Shown: in pieces, positions 1-8,736 of the stretch
Layout: every line of letters begins with the position of its first letter
How positions within the stretch are numbered: position 1 is the first letter of the stretch
NCBI RefSeq assembly: GCF_019968905.1
Contig: NZ_CP079946.1
Coordinates: forward strand, 8,653,356 to 8,717,355
Source of the DNA: Corallococcus sp. EGB
Lineage (GTDB): Bacteria > Myxococcota > Myxococcia > Myxococcales > Myxococcaceae
DNA: 64,000 nucleotides
Direction of reading: 5' to 3'
The notes under the pieces: generated by a model
Seen by the model: only the letters and a program-made list of their open reading frames with translations
Told to the model about the DNA's origin: nothing
Database searches by the model: none
Made by a program: the position numbers and the translations under genes

Positions 1-2
1 CG

Positions 3-149
3 TTGCAGGGGGCCCGGCGCAACGGCCTGATTCCGGAGGCGACGGCGGAGGAGATGCTGGCGCACCTGGACGCGCGGATGTTGGACCTGGAGAAGGTGCT
101 GCACGGCGGGCACGCGAACACGGACAGCAAGGAGCACAAGGCGTCATGA
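3..149 (+). CDS. C-terminal end of an upstream gene (5' end outside window)
   Basis: An open frame enters from the left edge and stops with TGA at 147-149. The visible 48 residues run from LQGARRNGLIPEA to DSKEHKAS and look like a soluble, partly helical, charged tail. The stop overlaps the ATG of the following TrkA/cNMP gene (ATGA), so the two are translationally coupled. A short 'R-x-x-GLI-[PS]-E' segment followed by a helix is common in the cytoplasmic tails of CPA1-type Na+/H+ antiporters. The TrkA-like partner would suit that, but the fragment is too short to prove it. Confidence 0.6.
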   Translation: MQGARRNGLIPEATAEEMLAHLDARMLDLEKVLHGGHANTDSKEHKAS

Positions 150-1285
150 AGATCGTCATCGCGGGGGGAGGACGGGTGGGCGGCGCGCTGGCGGCGCGGC
201 TCGTGTCGGAGCAGCACACGGTGACGGTCATCGAACGCGACGCGGCCATCTGCGCGCGCCTCTTCGAGGAGGTGGGCGTGGTGACGGTGTGCGGGGACGC
301 CACCAACCCGCGCGTGCTGGAGGCCGCGGGCATCGGGACGGCGGACGTGGCGGCGGCTGTGCTGGCGCACGACCCGGCGAACCTGGCCTTCGCCATGCTG
401 GTGCGCTCCACGTCCAGCGCGCGCCTGATGGTGCGGATGCTGGACACGAGCTACCGCGACGCGTACCGGCTGGCGGGCGTGAAGGAGCTGGTGGCCGAGG
501 CGGACGTGGTGGTCTCGAAGATGACCACCGCCATCGACTTCCCGCAGGTGTCCGGGTCGCTGCCGCTCAGCAGCGGCGACGCGCTCCTCTTCGAGCTGGC
601 CATTCCGGTGCGGGCCCGGGTGGCGGGGCAGACGGTGGCGCAGGTGCGCGGCATGGAGGGCTTCCCTCGCGAGTGCATCTTCATCGCGATGGTGGATCCG
701 CAGGGCCACACCGCGCTTCCGGAGGGCAACACGCAGCTGAAGGCGGGACACAACGTCATCCTCGTGGCGCGGCGCTCCCAGGTGGCGAGGGCGGTGGAGT
801 TCCTCACGGCGGAGCCGCCGCTGGGCGCGGGCGTCGCGTCGTCGCTGGCGACGACCTTGCGCAAGCTGGACTTCCTGGCGCCCCTGAGTGACGACGAGCT
901 GGAGACGGTGGCGCGCGGCGCGGAGCTGCTCCAGGCGCCCGCGGGCACGGAGCTGTTCCGCCAGGGCGACGCGGGCGAGACCTTCTACGTGGTCATCTCC
1001 GGCGAGGTGGCCATGAAGGACGGCAACCGGCAGACGGTGGCCACGGTGAAGCAGGGCGGCTTCTTCGGAGAGCTGGCCCTGCTCACGGGCGAGCCGCGCA
1101 ACGCCACCGCCGTCACCACCACGCCGTGCGAGCTGGCCGCGGTGGGCCGTGAGGACTTCCGCGGCGTGATGATGGCCAACCCCGCCGTCGCGCTGGAGAT
1201 GAGCCGCATCCTGGGCCAGCGCCTGTCGCGGATGGGTGGACAAGCCCTCCAACAGAGCAAGCGGCGCGGGCTGTTCGGGCGCTGA
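146..1285 (+). CDS. TrkA-type NAD-binding regulator fused to a cyclic-nucleotide-binding domain
   Basis: This 379-residue cytosolic protein begins with a Rossmann fold of the TrkA-N/RCK type; the glycine-rich loop GGGRVGG lies at residues 7-13 and an acidic strand end (ERD) near 30. A TrkA-C-like region spans about 135-215. A cyclic-nucleotide-binding domain fills about 250-370 with a textbook phosphate-binding cassette (FGELALLTGEPRNATA, near 307-322), including the glutamate and arginine that contact cNMP. TrkA proteins gate K+ or H+ transporters in response to NAD(H), and the added domain suggests cAMP or cGMP control. The ATG overlaps the stop of the upstream gene by ATGA, so the transporter may be encoded just left of the window. 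All key residues are present. Confidence 0.9.
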   Translation: MKIVIAGGGRVGGALAARLVSEQHTVTVIERDAAICARLFEEVGVVTVCGDATNPRVLEAAGIGTADVAAAVLAHDPANLAFAMLVRSTSSARLMVRMLDTSYRDAYRLAGVKELVAEADVVVSKMTTAIDFPQVSGSLPLSSGDALLFELAIPVRARVAGQTVAQVRGMEGFPRECIFIAMVDPQGHTALPEGNTQLKAGHNVILVARRSQVARAVEFLTAEPPLGAGVASSLATTLRKLDFLAPLSDDELETVARGAELLQAPAGTELFRQGDAGETFYVVISGEVAMKDGNRQTVATVKQGGFFGELALLTGEPRNATAVTTTPCELAAVGREDFRGVMMANPAVALEMSRILGQRLSRMGGQALQQSKRRGLFGR

Positions 1286-1374
1286 CCAGACAGCCCCCTT
1301 CCGACAGGGAGGCGAGGGTCGCGCTGATGCGCCAGCTCCAGGCGGAGAAGCGCCTCCCCGCCTGAGAGCGTCCG

Positions 1375-1926
1375 CTACGTGGCCTGCTTGAGGCGACCGC
1401 ACACCGCGGACGCCGCGAGGAAGCCCACGCTGAAGGCGTTGCGGAAGCGGTCGTAGAGCCTCCCCACGCCGGGCACGTTGGCGATCATGTCGCCGAAGCT
1501 CCACATCTCCTCGTGCGCGTGGATGAGCGGCAGCACCTCGCCGCCGTCCCCGGCGCGCTGGAGCGTGAAGTCGTAGACCAGGAGGGTGCGCAGCGGGTAC
1601 GTGTAGAGCCACGCGAACTGCTTGAGGTTCATCACCCCGTCCACGATGGCCCGCCCGCGCTTGCCGTCCGGCTCCAGCTGGACGTTGAGCTGGAAGATGT
1701 CGAAGTCGAAGCGGAACATGCAGTGGAAGCCCGCCGCGCCCTTGCGGTACGTCTCCTTGCCTCCCCCCTTCTGCCAGGGGTCGGTGAAGGTGATGTCCTC
1801 CGCCAGCATCGGCAGCAGCTCCGCCTCCAGCACCGACGCGGGAATGGAGGTCGTGTAGAGCAGCTGCGTCACCTCGCGGAAGCGCGCCTCCAGCTGCTCG
1901 ATGAGTCCCTGCTCCGCCTTGCGCAT
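1375..1926 (-). CDS. NTF2/SnoaL-like protein (DUF2358-like)
   Basis: A 183-residue protein with no signal peptide or membrane segment. The start is the ATG at 1924-1926 (MRKAEQGL); the frame continues upstream but that part is antisense to the TPR gene. The pattern 'DITFTDPW...GKETYRKG...F...FDIFQLNVQ' followed by beta-rich 'WLYTYPLRTLLVYDFTL' resembles the cone-shaped NTF2-like fold of DUF2358, the C6orf136 relatives. No enzymatic activity can be assigned. It follows the TPR gene at 2001-3173 on the same strand with a 74-bp gap and may be co-transcribed. The fold call is by pattern recognition only. Confidence 0.7.
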   Translation of the reverse strand: MRKAEQGLIEQLEARFREVTQLLYTTSIPASVLEAELLPMLAEDITFTDPWQKGGGKETYRKGAAGFHCMFRFDFDIFQLNVQLEPDGKRGRAIVDGVMNLKQFAWLYTYPLRTLLVYDFTLQRAGDGGEVLPLIHAHEEMWSFGDMIANVPGVGRLYDRFRNAFSVGFLAASAVCGRLKQAT

Positions 1927-2000
1927 CACGCCCCCCTGCCCATGTCCTGGACCGCGCATGAAGCTAGGCACGGGCCCGGGGCAGGGGAAGACGGGGTGTG

Positions 2001-3173
2001 TCAGCCGCCCAGCTCCGTGAGGAGCTGCGCCGCCTGCTCCTTCACGGTGACGTCCGCGCCCAGGTCCTGCGCCTGCTTCGCGTGCCGGGTGGCTTCCGCC
2101 CGGTCGAACGGCTGGGTGGCGCGCGCCAGGTTCAGGTGCGTGAGCGCGTCCTGGGGGTTCGCCTCCAGCACCCGCTCCAGCAGCACGCGGGCCCGCGCGT
2201 GGTCCTGGTCCCCCATCAGCAGGCGCACCAGGTCGTTGGTGGGGCCGGGCTCGTGGGGCACCACCGTCACGATCTCCTCCAGGAGCTTGCGGGCCTCGGC
2301 GCGCTCGCCCAGCGCCTCGTGCGCCTGCGCCAGCGAGTGGCGGATGTCCCACTGGTTCGGGGCGCGCTGGAGGGCCTCCATGAAGAGGGCCTTCGCCTCC
2401 GCCAGGTCCCCCGCCAGCATGCAGCCCAGGCCGTGCATGTGGACGTAGCCCGTCTGCGCGGGGTCCAGCTCGCGCAGCTCCAGGATGATGCGGCGGGCCG
2501 CGTCGTGGCTGTTGGCCTGGAGGTAGAGCCGGAAGAGGTCCTGCAGCACCGCCACGCGCGTGCGGCCCTGCGCGTGCTCCAGGGCCTTCGTGGCCGAGGC
2601 GATGGCCACGCCCAGGGAGCCGTTCGCCGCTTGCGCGCGCGATAGCATCAGGTGCGGCAGGGCCTCCTGGGGCGCCAGCGACGCGGCCTGCTGGAAGTGC
2701 GTGGCCGCCGCCGCCGTGTCCTTGCGCTGCATGGCGATGCGGCCCAGCTCGAAGTGCGGGTAGACGCTGTGGGGCGCCACCACCGTGGCGGCCTCGAAGG
2801 CGGCCTTCGCGCCCTCCAGGTCTCCGCGCTCGGCCAGGAGCGTGCCCAGGTTGAAGCGCTCGAAGTAGCCGGCGGTGGGCGCGGCGGCCAGCGCCTTGAG
2901 CGTCACCAGCGCCACCGGGTCGCCGGCCTGCGCCTTGAGCATGGCCAGGTGGGCCTGGGCCTCCGTGTTGTCCGGCTGCACCTGCAACAGCCGCGTCACG
3001 GCCGCCTCGGCCTCCTTCGCGGCGCCGGTGCTCAGGTGGGTGCGCACCAGGCCCATCAGACAGTCCACGTCCTTGGGGTCGATGGAGAGCCCCTTCTGGA
3101 AGCTCTTCACCGCCTCCGCGGGCTGGCCCTGCTGCAGCAACTGCCCACCCTCTTGCGCGTACCTGGATGCCAT
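2001..3173 (-). CDS. Tetratricopeptide repeat protein
   Basis: A 390-residue, all-helical protein made of about ten TPR units. Repeats are visible as 'A-x-x-x-F-x-x-A-[TL]' phases such as GDLEGAKAAFEAATVVAP, KDTAAAATHFQQAASLAP and DLAEAKALFMEALQRAP. There is no signal sequence, so it is probably a cytosolic scaffold or adaptor. The start is the ATG at 3171-3173 (MASRYAQEGG). It is the first gene of a likely two-gene unit with the NTF2-like gene downstream, and is preceded by the aldehyde dehydrogenase gene on the same strand (52-bp gap). The partner proteins cannot be inferred. Confidence 0.9.
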   Translation of the reverse strand: MASRYAQEGGQLLQQGQPAEAVKSFQKGLSIDPKDVDCLMGLVRTHLSTGAAKEAEAAVTRLLQVQPDNTEAQAHLAMLKAQAGDPVALVTLKALAAAPTAGYFERFNLGTLLAERGDLEGAKAAFEAATVVAPHSVYPHFELGRIAMQRKDTAAAATHFQQAASLAPQEALPHLMLSRAQAANGSLGVAIASATKALEHAQGRTRVAVLQDLFRLYLQANSHDAARRIILELRELDPAQTGYVHMHGLGCMLAGDLAEAKALFMEALQRAPNQWDIRHSLAQAHEALGERAEARKLLEEIVTVVPHEPGPTNDLVRLLMGDQDHARARVLLERVLEANPQDALTHLNLARATQPFDRAEATRHAKQAQDLGADVTVKEQAAQLLTELGG

Positions 3174-3225
3174 GGTGCCCCCTACCTACCACGAGCCTCC
3201 CGATTCACCGCCTCCCCGCCTGCCC

Positions 3226-4941
3226 CTACCGGCGCAGCGCGGCCAGGGCGACACCGGGGACCTTCCACCAGGACGGGGACTGCTCGAATTCCACCAACCG
3301 GCGGCCCAGTTCCGCCATGCCCTTGTGACCGGGAACCCACGGGGGCGGGGGCAGGGACGTGAGCGGGGCGCGCAGCACCGCCTTCTCGATGGACTCCAGC
3401 ATGAAGGTGTTGTGCACCCAGCCCTGCCCGCTCTGGACGTCGCGGGAGGACGAGGACGGGTGGCCGCCCCAGGGCAGGCTGCCCAGCGCGTACGCTGCCG
3501 CGGGCCAGGTGTTGATGGCCACCGTCCCGTAGCGCAGGTCCCGCACCGCCTTCTCCAACGCCGCGCGCACCCGGGGCTCGCGCAGCGTCCTGGGGTGGAC
3601 GATGAGCGTCACGTTGAGGGTGCCCCACACCTTCTCGTTGAGGAACGCCACCGCGGCCTCCAGGAAGCGCACCGGTTCGTCGGAGCCCGGCAGGCCCGTC
3701 TCCGACAGCACCGTGCACCAGGGCTCGTGGCGGAAGACGCGATCGTCCGTCTTCGCCGGATCCACGTCCGGAATCAGCGCGTACGCCAGGTCGCCCTCGC
3801 CGGGGTTGCCCACCAGCCGCAGGTTCGGGCGCGCGTCCGTGAACTGGTGCCAGCGCTCCTGAGCCCCCGGGTAGTACGCGCGGCGCACGGGCGCCTGGCC
3901 CAGGCTCGTCTGGATGCGGTCCACCAGCGTGCCGCGTTTGAGCCAATCCCTCGGCTGCACCAGCAGCTTCGCCGCGTTGCAGTTGAAGGACGCGTTGTTG
4001 GAGACCATGCCGGCGATGTCGTCCGCCTGGAAGCGCAGCTCGCCGTCGGAGTACGGCCCCGGCACCACCACCACGGGGGAGATGTTGCCCAGCTCACTGG
4101 AGACCTGTTTCGCGAGCAGCGGTTCGTTCCTCCTCCGGCGCTCGTCGGACTCCGGGCCGGGCGGGCCCCACACGAGCGCGTCGTGGGTCTTGTCGCTGCC
4201 GGTGATGTGCACCTCATCCACCGCGTCGTGGTGGACCAGGTGCGAGCCCTCCTCCGCGCCGCCGTACACGATGGCCAGCGCGTCTCGCGCGACCAGCGAG
4301 GCGAAGGCCTGCTCCAGGAACGGGCCCAGGTACGCGTTGACGGGGTTCATCTTGAGCACGCAGACGGTGCCCTCGACGAAGAGCTTGTAGAGGCAGTCCA
4401 GCGGCGGGATGGAGTTGACGTTGCCGCCGCCCAGCACCGCGCAGACGCGGCCCTTGTGGGGCTTGCGGTAGAAGGACGCCTGGTGCTCGCGCAGGTTGGC
4501 CGCGGTGACGCCGGGCTGGAAGTGGACCTCGCCCGTGGTGCCGGGCAGCAGCATCCCCTCCAGCCGGTCCCGGGGGAACACCCGTGCGGCGAGCCGGCCG
4601 TCCTCCAGCGTGCGCAGGTGCCTGGCCGGGATGACGGGCACGCCGTGCTTCTGGATGTCCTTCAGCGACTCCGAGAGCAGGCGCAGGTTGCGCACCACCA
4701 CCATGGGCCCGGCGAGCCACTCCTCACCCGCGAGTGGACCGCCGGGGTCGATGCCCTTCGCCTCGCAGGCCGCGCGCACGCTGGGCTCCGCGATGGCGAC
4801 GTACGCGTGGCGCAGGTCCTCCAGGAGCCTGATGCGCTCCGTCAGGGCGAGCTTCACCCACGCGCTCGAGCCCTCACGGACCCGGCGCACCAGGATGTCG
4901 ATGGTGGTGCGTGACGTGGACTGCGGGACGGCGGCGGACAT
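3226..4941 (-). CDS. Aldehyde dehydrogenase superfamily protein
   Basis: A 571-residue member of the NAD(P)-dependent aldehyde dehydrogenase superfamily. In the numbering used here the cofactor-side lysine is about K197 (CVLKMNPVN), the general-base glutamate about E283 (ELGNISPVVV) and the catalytic cysteine about C321 (NASFNCNAAK). The usual 'GQxC' is replaced by 'SFNC', and the chain is longer than the usual ~480 residues, so this is a divergent subfamily of unknown substrate. A GTG exists at 4965, but the ATG at 4941 has GGAGG six bases upstream and is preferred. It is likely cytosolic. Confidence 0.85.
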   Translation of the reverse strand: MSAAVPQSTSRTTIDILVRRVREGSSAWVKLALTERIRLLEDLRHAYVAIAEPSVRAACEAKGIDPGGPLAGEEWLAGPMVVVRNLRLLSESLKDIQKHGVPVIPARHLRTLEDGRLAARVFPRDRLEGMLLPGTTGEVHFQPGVTAANLREHQASFYRKPHKGRVCAVLGGGNVNSIPPLDCLYKLFVEGTVCVLKMNPVNAYLGPFLEQAFASLVARDALAIVYGGAEEGSHLVHHDAVDEVHITGSDKTHDALVWGPPGPESDERRRRNEPLLAKQVSSELGNISPVVVVPGPYSDGELRFQADDIAGMVSNNASFNCNAAKLLVQPRDWLKRGTLVDRIQTSLGQAPVRRAYYPGAQERWHQFTDARPNLRLVGNPGEGDLAYALIPDVDPAKTDDRVFRHEPWCTVLSETGLPGSDEPVRFLEAAVAFLNEKVWGTLNVTLIVHPRTLREPRVRAALEKAVRDLRYGTVAINTWPAAAYALGSLPWGGHPSSSSRDVQSGQGWVHNTFMLESIEKAVLRAPLTSLPPPPWVPGHKGMAELGRRLVEFEQSPSWWKVPGVALAALRR

Positions 4942-5027
4942 GGCGACCTCCGAGACAGGCTTCACACCGGGTCCCGGTATAGGGAACCCCCGCGTGCGCC
5001 GTCACCGTGGGGCCGCGCCCTCCGTCC

Positions 5028-7313
5028 TCAGGTGGGCAGAGGCTCGGCCAGGCCCTTGCGGATGGCCTCGTCGATGACGGCCATCACCTTCTTGACGTTC
5101 TCGCGGCTCCGGGCGGCCTGCTGCTCGCCCAGCTCCCCCTGCTGCTCACCGAGCGCCGCCTGCTGCTCGCCCAGCTCCTGCTGCTCCTCGCCAAGCGCCT
5201 CCATCTTCCGGTTGATCTCCTCCTGCTGCTTGTCGAGCTCCTCCATCTCCTGGTCGAAGGACTCGTCGCGCTTGTCGAGCTCCGCCTCCTGGCGGTCGCG
5301 TTCCGGGCCGTCCGCGAGCGAGTGGAGGCGGGCGCGCTCCATGGCGATCTCCGCGCGCTTCGAGGCGATGGCGGCGTGCTTCGCGACGAGCTGGGACAGG
5401 GGGTAGCCCAGCTCCGCCTGCTTCTGGCCCAACTCCGCCTGCTTCTGGCCCAGCTCCGCCTGCTTCTCACCGAGCGTGCTCTGCGCGTCGCCCAGCTTGC
5501 CGGCGTCCTCCATCAGCTTGCGCACCTGCTCCAGCGTCTTCGCGTCGCGGATCAGCATGGGCTTGTTGTCGCGGCGCACGAAGAGCAGGTCCTGGCCCTT
5601 CTGCTTGAAGGTGCGCGCCAGGTAGAGGTCCTCCGTGGAGCCGGCCATCATCGTGCGGCCGTCGGAGAGGTACGCGAAGGCGTTGGCGTCATCGATGCCG
5701 TCCGGGGGAGCGGGAGGCGCCGGCGGACGCGGCGGACGCGGCACGGCGGCGAGCATGGGCGACGCAGGGCGCACGGGCGGCAGCGGGGCCAGCGCGCCGT
5801 GGACGGCCGGGGGCTCGGGCGCAGCGGGCGGCACCGGAGCCAGCCTGTCGTGGTCCGGGATGGGCGCGGGCGCACGCGGCGGGACGGGCGTGGTGAGCTG
5901 CACGGTCCGCGTCGTCCCCGGCGTGTGAGCAGGCAGCGCGGGAAGCGGAGGCAGCGGCCGCGCGTCCACGGGCGTGCCGGGTGCCTTCGCGGTGTGCTCC
6001 GTCACGGTGGGCTTCGACGCGGGGGCTGGCGCCGGGGCGGGGGCAGGCTTCGCGTTGGAGGCCGGCGCGGCGTCCTCGGGCAGCCGCCGGACGGTGCCCA
6101 CCTTGATGGGGGTGGGGGGCGCGTCCTTCGCGGGCGGGGCAGCGTCCTCCGCGGGCGCCTTGGCGACGACCTGGAAGGGCATCAGGACGACGGCGCCGAG
6201 GGCGAACAGCGCGCCCTTCAGCCACCGGCGGGGTTGGGTGGGGACGACGTCGACATGTTCCAACATGCGGAGCCTCCTGTGCAGCGCGTGAAGGTGGGCC
6301 GACGCCCCGAGCGCCGCTGCGCTGCCCGGGGGCCGGGTGATGCCAAACGCGATGAGCAACTCGCCGTAGTCCGCGGGCTCCGCGCCGGTGAGGCGCAGCG
6401 CCTCCGCGTCGCACGCCTCCTCCCGGGCGAGCGCGTACTCGCGGGCCGCCTGGCGCGCGAGCGGGTGGAAGAAGAGGACCGTCTCCGCCAGCGCCGGCAC
6501 CCAGCCCAGCCACAGGTCCCCGCGCCGCAGGTGCGCCACCTCATGCGCGAGCGCCATCCGCAGCGCGGACTCCGGCAGGTCGCGCAGCGCCTTCGCGGGC
6601 AGCACGATGACCGGCGACACCAGCCCCGCGGCCAGCGGGCTCACCACCTCGTCCGACACGAGCAGCGTGGGCGGACGGCCCAGGCCCGCTTCATTCGCGA
6701 GGAACTCCGCCTCCTCCTCCAGCACCGGGTGACGCAGGGGCCGCGCGCGCTCCCGCATGCCCCGCACCTGACGCCACGCCTTCACGTGGCCCCGCACCTT
6801 CCACGCCACGCCCGCGCCCCACAGCATGAGCAGCGTCCATCCCACGGCCACCGTCCACGGATGCGCGCGCAGCGACGCCACCGCGCCCTGGATGAAGGAC
6901 GCGAGCCGGGTTCCGGACGAGGGCTCGTCGATGCCCACGACCGCGGAGGCGCGTGTCCGTGATTCGGGCCTGGACGCCTGGATGCGCGTGACGGCATCCG
7001 GCGTGGCGCGCATCGTGCTCATCATCTCCGGCGTCTGGGATTGGGCGCCCTCCACGCGGACCGTCTGGGATTGCGCGGTCGCGGGCTCCACGGGCAGCAG
7101 CGCCAGCGGCATGGGCTTGGGCCAGCCCAGCGTGAGAACGAACTTGAGGGCCACCAGCCACCACAGGCCCGCGCGCAGGGCCGCGGGCAGCCGCGGCAGC
7201 GTCCGGGCAACCACCCAGACGGCCAAAGCGCACAGCGCCCCCTGCCACGAGGCGCGCCACACCGACTCCGGCCACGACGACCACCACGACGAGGTCAAGA
7301 GAAGAGGCGCCAT
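5028..7313 (-). CDS. M56-family (BlaR1-like) membrane metalloprotease with heptad-repeat tail
   Basis: A 761-residue integral membrane protein. The N-terminus has several hydrophobic segments, followed by the zinc-protease motif HEVAH at about 257-261 and the downstream EEACD (about 298-302) typical of peptidase family M56. A further membrane segment (about 370-390) follows. Then comes a Pro/Ala-rich stretch (400-530) and a charged region with tandem heptads of the type AELGQKQ and GELGEQQ. BlaR1-type proteases cleave their cognate BlaI repressor. No penicillin-binding sensor domain is seen, so the inducing signal is unlikely to be a beta-lactam bound covalently. The start is the ATG at 7311-7313 with AAGGAG eight bases upstream; a GTG at 7322 overlaps the blaI-type stop but lacks spacing for a ribosome binding site. 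Confidence 0.9.
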   Translation of the reverse strand: MAPLLLTSSWWSSWPESVWRASWQGALCALAVWVVARTLPRLPAALRAGLWWLVALKFVLTLGWPKPMPLALLPVEPATAQSQTVRVEGAQSQTPEMMSTMRATPDAVTRIQASRPESRTRASAVVGIDEPSSGTRLASFIQGAVASLRAHPWTVAVGWTLLMLWGAGVAWKVRGHVKAWRQVRGMRERARPLRHPVLEEEAEFLANEAGLGRPPTLLVSDEVVSPLAAGLVSPVIVLPAKALRDLPESALRMALAHEVAHLRRGDLWLGWVPALAETVLFFHPLARQAAREYALAREEACDAEALRLTGAEPADYGELLIAFGITRPPGSAAALGASAHLHALHRRLRMLEHVDVVPTQPRRWLKGALFALGAVVLMPFQVVAKAPAEDAAPPAKDAPPTPIKVGTVRRLPEDAAPASNAKPAPAPAPAPASKPTVTEHTAKAPGTPVDARPLPPLPALPAHTPGTTRTVQLTTPVPPRAPAPIPDHDRLAPVPPAAPEPPAVHGALAPLPPVRPASPMLAAVPRPPRPPAPPAPPDGIDDANAFAYLSDGRTMMAGSTEDLYLARTFKQKGQDLLFVRRDNKPMLIRDAKTLEQVRKLMEDAGKLGDAQSTLGEKQAELGQKQAELGQKQAELGYPLSQLVAKHAAIASKRAEIAMERARLHSLADGPERDRQEAELDKRDESFDQEMEELDKQQEEINRKMEALGEEQQELGEQQAALGEQQGELGEQQAARSRENVKKVMAVIDEAIRKGLAEPLPT

Positions 7314-7318
7314 GGGGC

Positions 7319-7699
7319 TCACTCCTTCCGCTTCTGGCGCAGGCGCGCCACGACGTCCTGGAGCTGCTTCAGCTCTTCGTCGGACACGTCCTCCGTCTCC
7401 GACAGGTAGGTCACGAACGGCGACAGCGACCCGGAGAGCGTGCGCTGCACGAAGTTCCCCACGACGTCGCGCAGCAGCTCTTGCGGCGCCACCGGCGAGG
7501 CGTACTGGAACACCCCGTCCACCTTCGTCCGCGTCAGGTGCCCCTTCAGCCGCAGCCGCTCCATCACCGTCAGGATGGTGGAGCGCGCCAGCCCCTGCGC
7601 CTCACCGAAGCGCTCGGCCACCTCCCCCACCGTCGCCGGGCCGTGCTCGGCCACGTACCGCAGCACCGCCAGCTCCTGCTCTCCCACCGGCTTCTTCAT
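7319..7699 (-). CDS. BlaI/MecI/CopY-family transcriptional repressor
   Basis: A 126-residue winged-helix protein (MKKPVGEQELAVLRY...). The N-terminal half has the BlaI pattern 'G-E-x-E-x-x-V-L-R...A-T-V-G-E-V-A-E...STILTVMERLxxKGxLTRxxxDGVFQY'. The C-terminal half (from about residue 75) is the dimerisation and protease-sensitive helical region. It lies immediately upstream of the M56 protease gene on the same strand, five bases before that gene's preferred ATG, as in classical blaI-blaR1 pairs. Two palindromes upstream (7715-7732 and 7749-7766) are the likely autoregulatory operators. Confidence 0.93.
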   Translation of the reverse strand: MKKPVGEQELAVLRYVAEHGPATVGEVAERFGEAQGLARSTILTVMERLRLKGHLTRTKVDGVFQYASPVAPQELLRDVVGNFVQRTLSGSLSPFVTYLSETEDVSDEELKQLQDVVARLRQKRKE

Positions 7700-7714
7700 G
7701 CGCCCTGCCCTTCA

Positions 7715-7766
7715 TGACGACAGCTGTAGTCAGAACGGAAGGTACGCCTGACTACAGGCGTAGTCA
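7715..7766. promoter_or_regulatory. Twin BlaI-type operators
   Basis: Two dyads sit just upstream of the BlaI-type gene. TGACGACAGCTGTAGTCA (7715-7732) is an 18-bp palindrome with one mismatched pair. TGACTACAGGCGTAGTCA (7749-7766) has perfect 7-bp arms. Their centres are 34 bp apart. Both carry the TAC/GTA core typical of BlaI/MecI operators. The assignment as binding sites is inferred from position and symmetry. Confidence 0.75.
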
Positions 7767-8047
7767 AGCCGATGTCGGCGGCCTCCTCAGGCCTCCCAGA
7801 CCTCCAGCAAGGAGGCCGCGGTGGCGGGCGACAAGCGCAAGGCGGACGCCCTCGACGCCAGCGCGTCCCCGGCGAAGCAGCGCACGAAGCCCTGAGGCAC
7901 CTGGCCTGCGCACGAGCGCCCGCCTCCTCGGCTGCTCAGGTAAGGGTCGGGTAGCGGGAGCCCGTGTGTGTCCTTGTCCCTGCCGGAAGGGCAACCCCAC
8001 TTTCCGGTAGCCGACTTGAACCCACCCGACACGCACGGAGAGTTCCC
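7767..8047. other. Intergenic region between repressor operators and lipoprotein gene
   Basis: About 280 bp between divergent genes. It contains no reading frame with a credible start and ribosome binding site. The right end must hold the promoter and leader of the lipoprotein gene; a GGAG lies just before its ATG. Short open frames on both strands show no family features. Confidence 0.4.
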
Positions 8048-8635
8048 ATGAAGCTTCCCCTGATGGCGGCGATCGCCGCCCTGTCGCTGTACGGTTGCGC
8101 CAGCCACAACGCCAACACGCGCGAGGCCTCGTCACCGGAAGCCGGTGCCGTGGGCGGCTCGGGCAGCGCGGGCAGCACCCAGGACAGCAGCAGCGTCGAC
8201 GCTTCGGCCTCGGACGCCTCCAACCCCGAGCACGAACTGCCCGGCGAGACCGCCAACGTCCCCGCCCTGGAGAAGCGCGACCGCATGAACGCGCCCACCG
8301 TCTATGAGGGCGAGGCCACCGGCGGCTCCGGCGCCCCCGACGAGACCGTGAAGACGAAGGACGGCCAGAAATGGGACGTGCAGCCGAACACGCCCACGGA
8401 CCTGGGCGACAGCCAGACTCCCTCCGGCGCGGTGAACCAGAACCGCGACCCGAATGAGAAGGGCAACCTGGGCGGCACCGGCGGTTCCGGCTCCACCAAC
8501 ACCAGTGGCAAGAGCGACGTGAGCGACGAGACCGGCTCCGGCGCCCTCAACAGCGACGCCGACAGCTCCAGCAACGACACCTCCACGACCCAATCGAAGG
8601 TGGAGACGGACGCCACGCCGGATCCGACGAACTGA
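8048..8635 (+). CDS. Low-complexity outer-surface lipoprotein
   Basis: A 195-residue predicted lipoprotein. MKLPLMAAIAALSLYGC gives a short signal peptide with the lipobox cysteine at residue 17. The mature chain is rich in Ser, Gly, Thr, Asn and Asp (SGSAGSTQDSSS, GGTGGSGSTNTSG) with no recognisable domain, so it is probably disordered. The ATG at 8048 is preceded by GGAG; the open frame extends 28 codons further upstream without coding character. It stands alone, with a hairpin following its stop. Function unknown. Confidence 0.8.
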   Translation: MKLPLMAAIAALSLYGCASHNANTREASSPEAGAVGGSGSAGSTQDSSSVDASASDASNPEHELPGETANVPALEKRDRMNAPTVYEGEATGGSGAPDETVKTKDGQKWDVQPNTPTDLGDSQTPSGAVNQNRDPNEKGNLGGTGGSGSTNTSGKSDVSDETGSGALNSDADSSSNDTSTTQSKVETDATPDPTN

Positions 8636-8654
8636 TCGCGCCCCACGCGAATTC

Positions 8655-8696
8655 GGATACCCGGGAAAGCCCGCTCGCGGGCCGTACCGGGTATTC
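8655..8696 (+). terminator. Nested hairpin after lipoprotein gene
   Basis: GGATACCCGG (8655-8664) pairs with CCGGGTATTC (8687-8696) apart from one mismatch, and an inner stem GCCCGC/GCGGGC (8669-8674/8677-8682) sits inside. It lies 20 bp after the stop. There is no clear T-run, so it could be a terminator or a transcript-stabilising stem. Confidence 0.55.
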
Positions 8697-8736
8697 GTCT
8701 GTCCACCTCGCGCCTCGCCAACTAGAGTGAGCACCA

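Noticed and set aside
1375-3192. 605-residue minus-strand frame joining the NTF2-like gene to the TPR region
   Set aside because: Its N-terminal two thirds is a frame-shifted shadow of the TPR gene (Gly/Arg/Pro-rich). Only the part from 1926 is a real protein.
2875-4914. 679-residue plus-strand frame opposite the aldehyde dehydrogenase
   Set aside because: Antisense shadow produced by high GC at third codon positions; His/Arg/Val-rich with no domain.
7787-8107. 106-residue minus-strand frame in the repressor/lipoprotein gap
   Set aside because: It overlaps the lipoprotein start and ribosome binding site, has no family match and no good start context.
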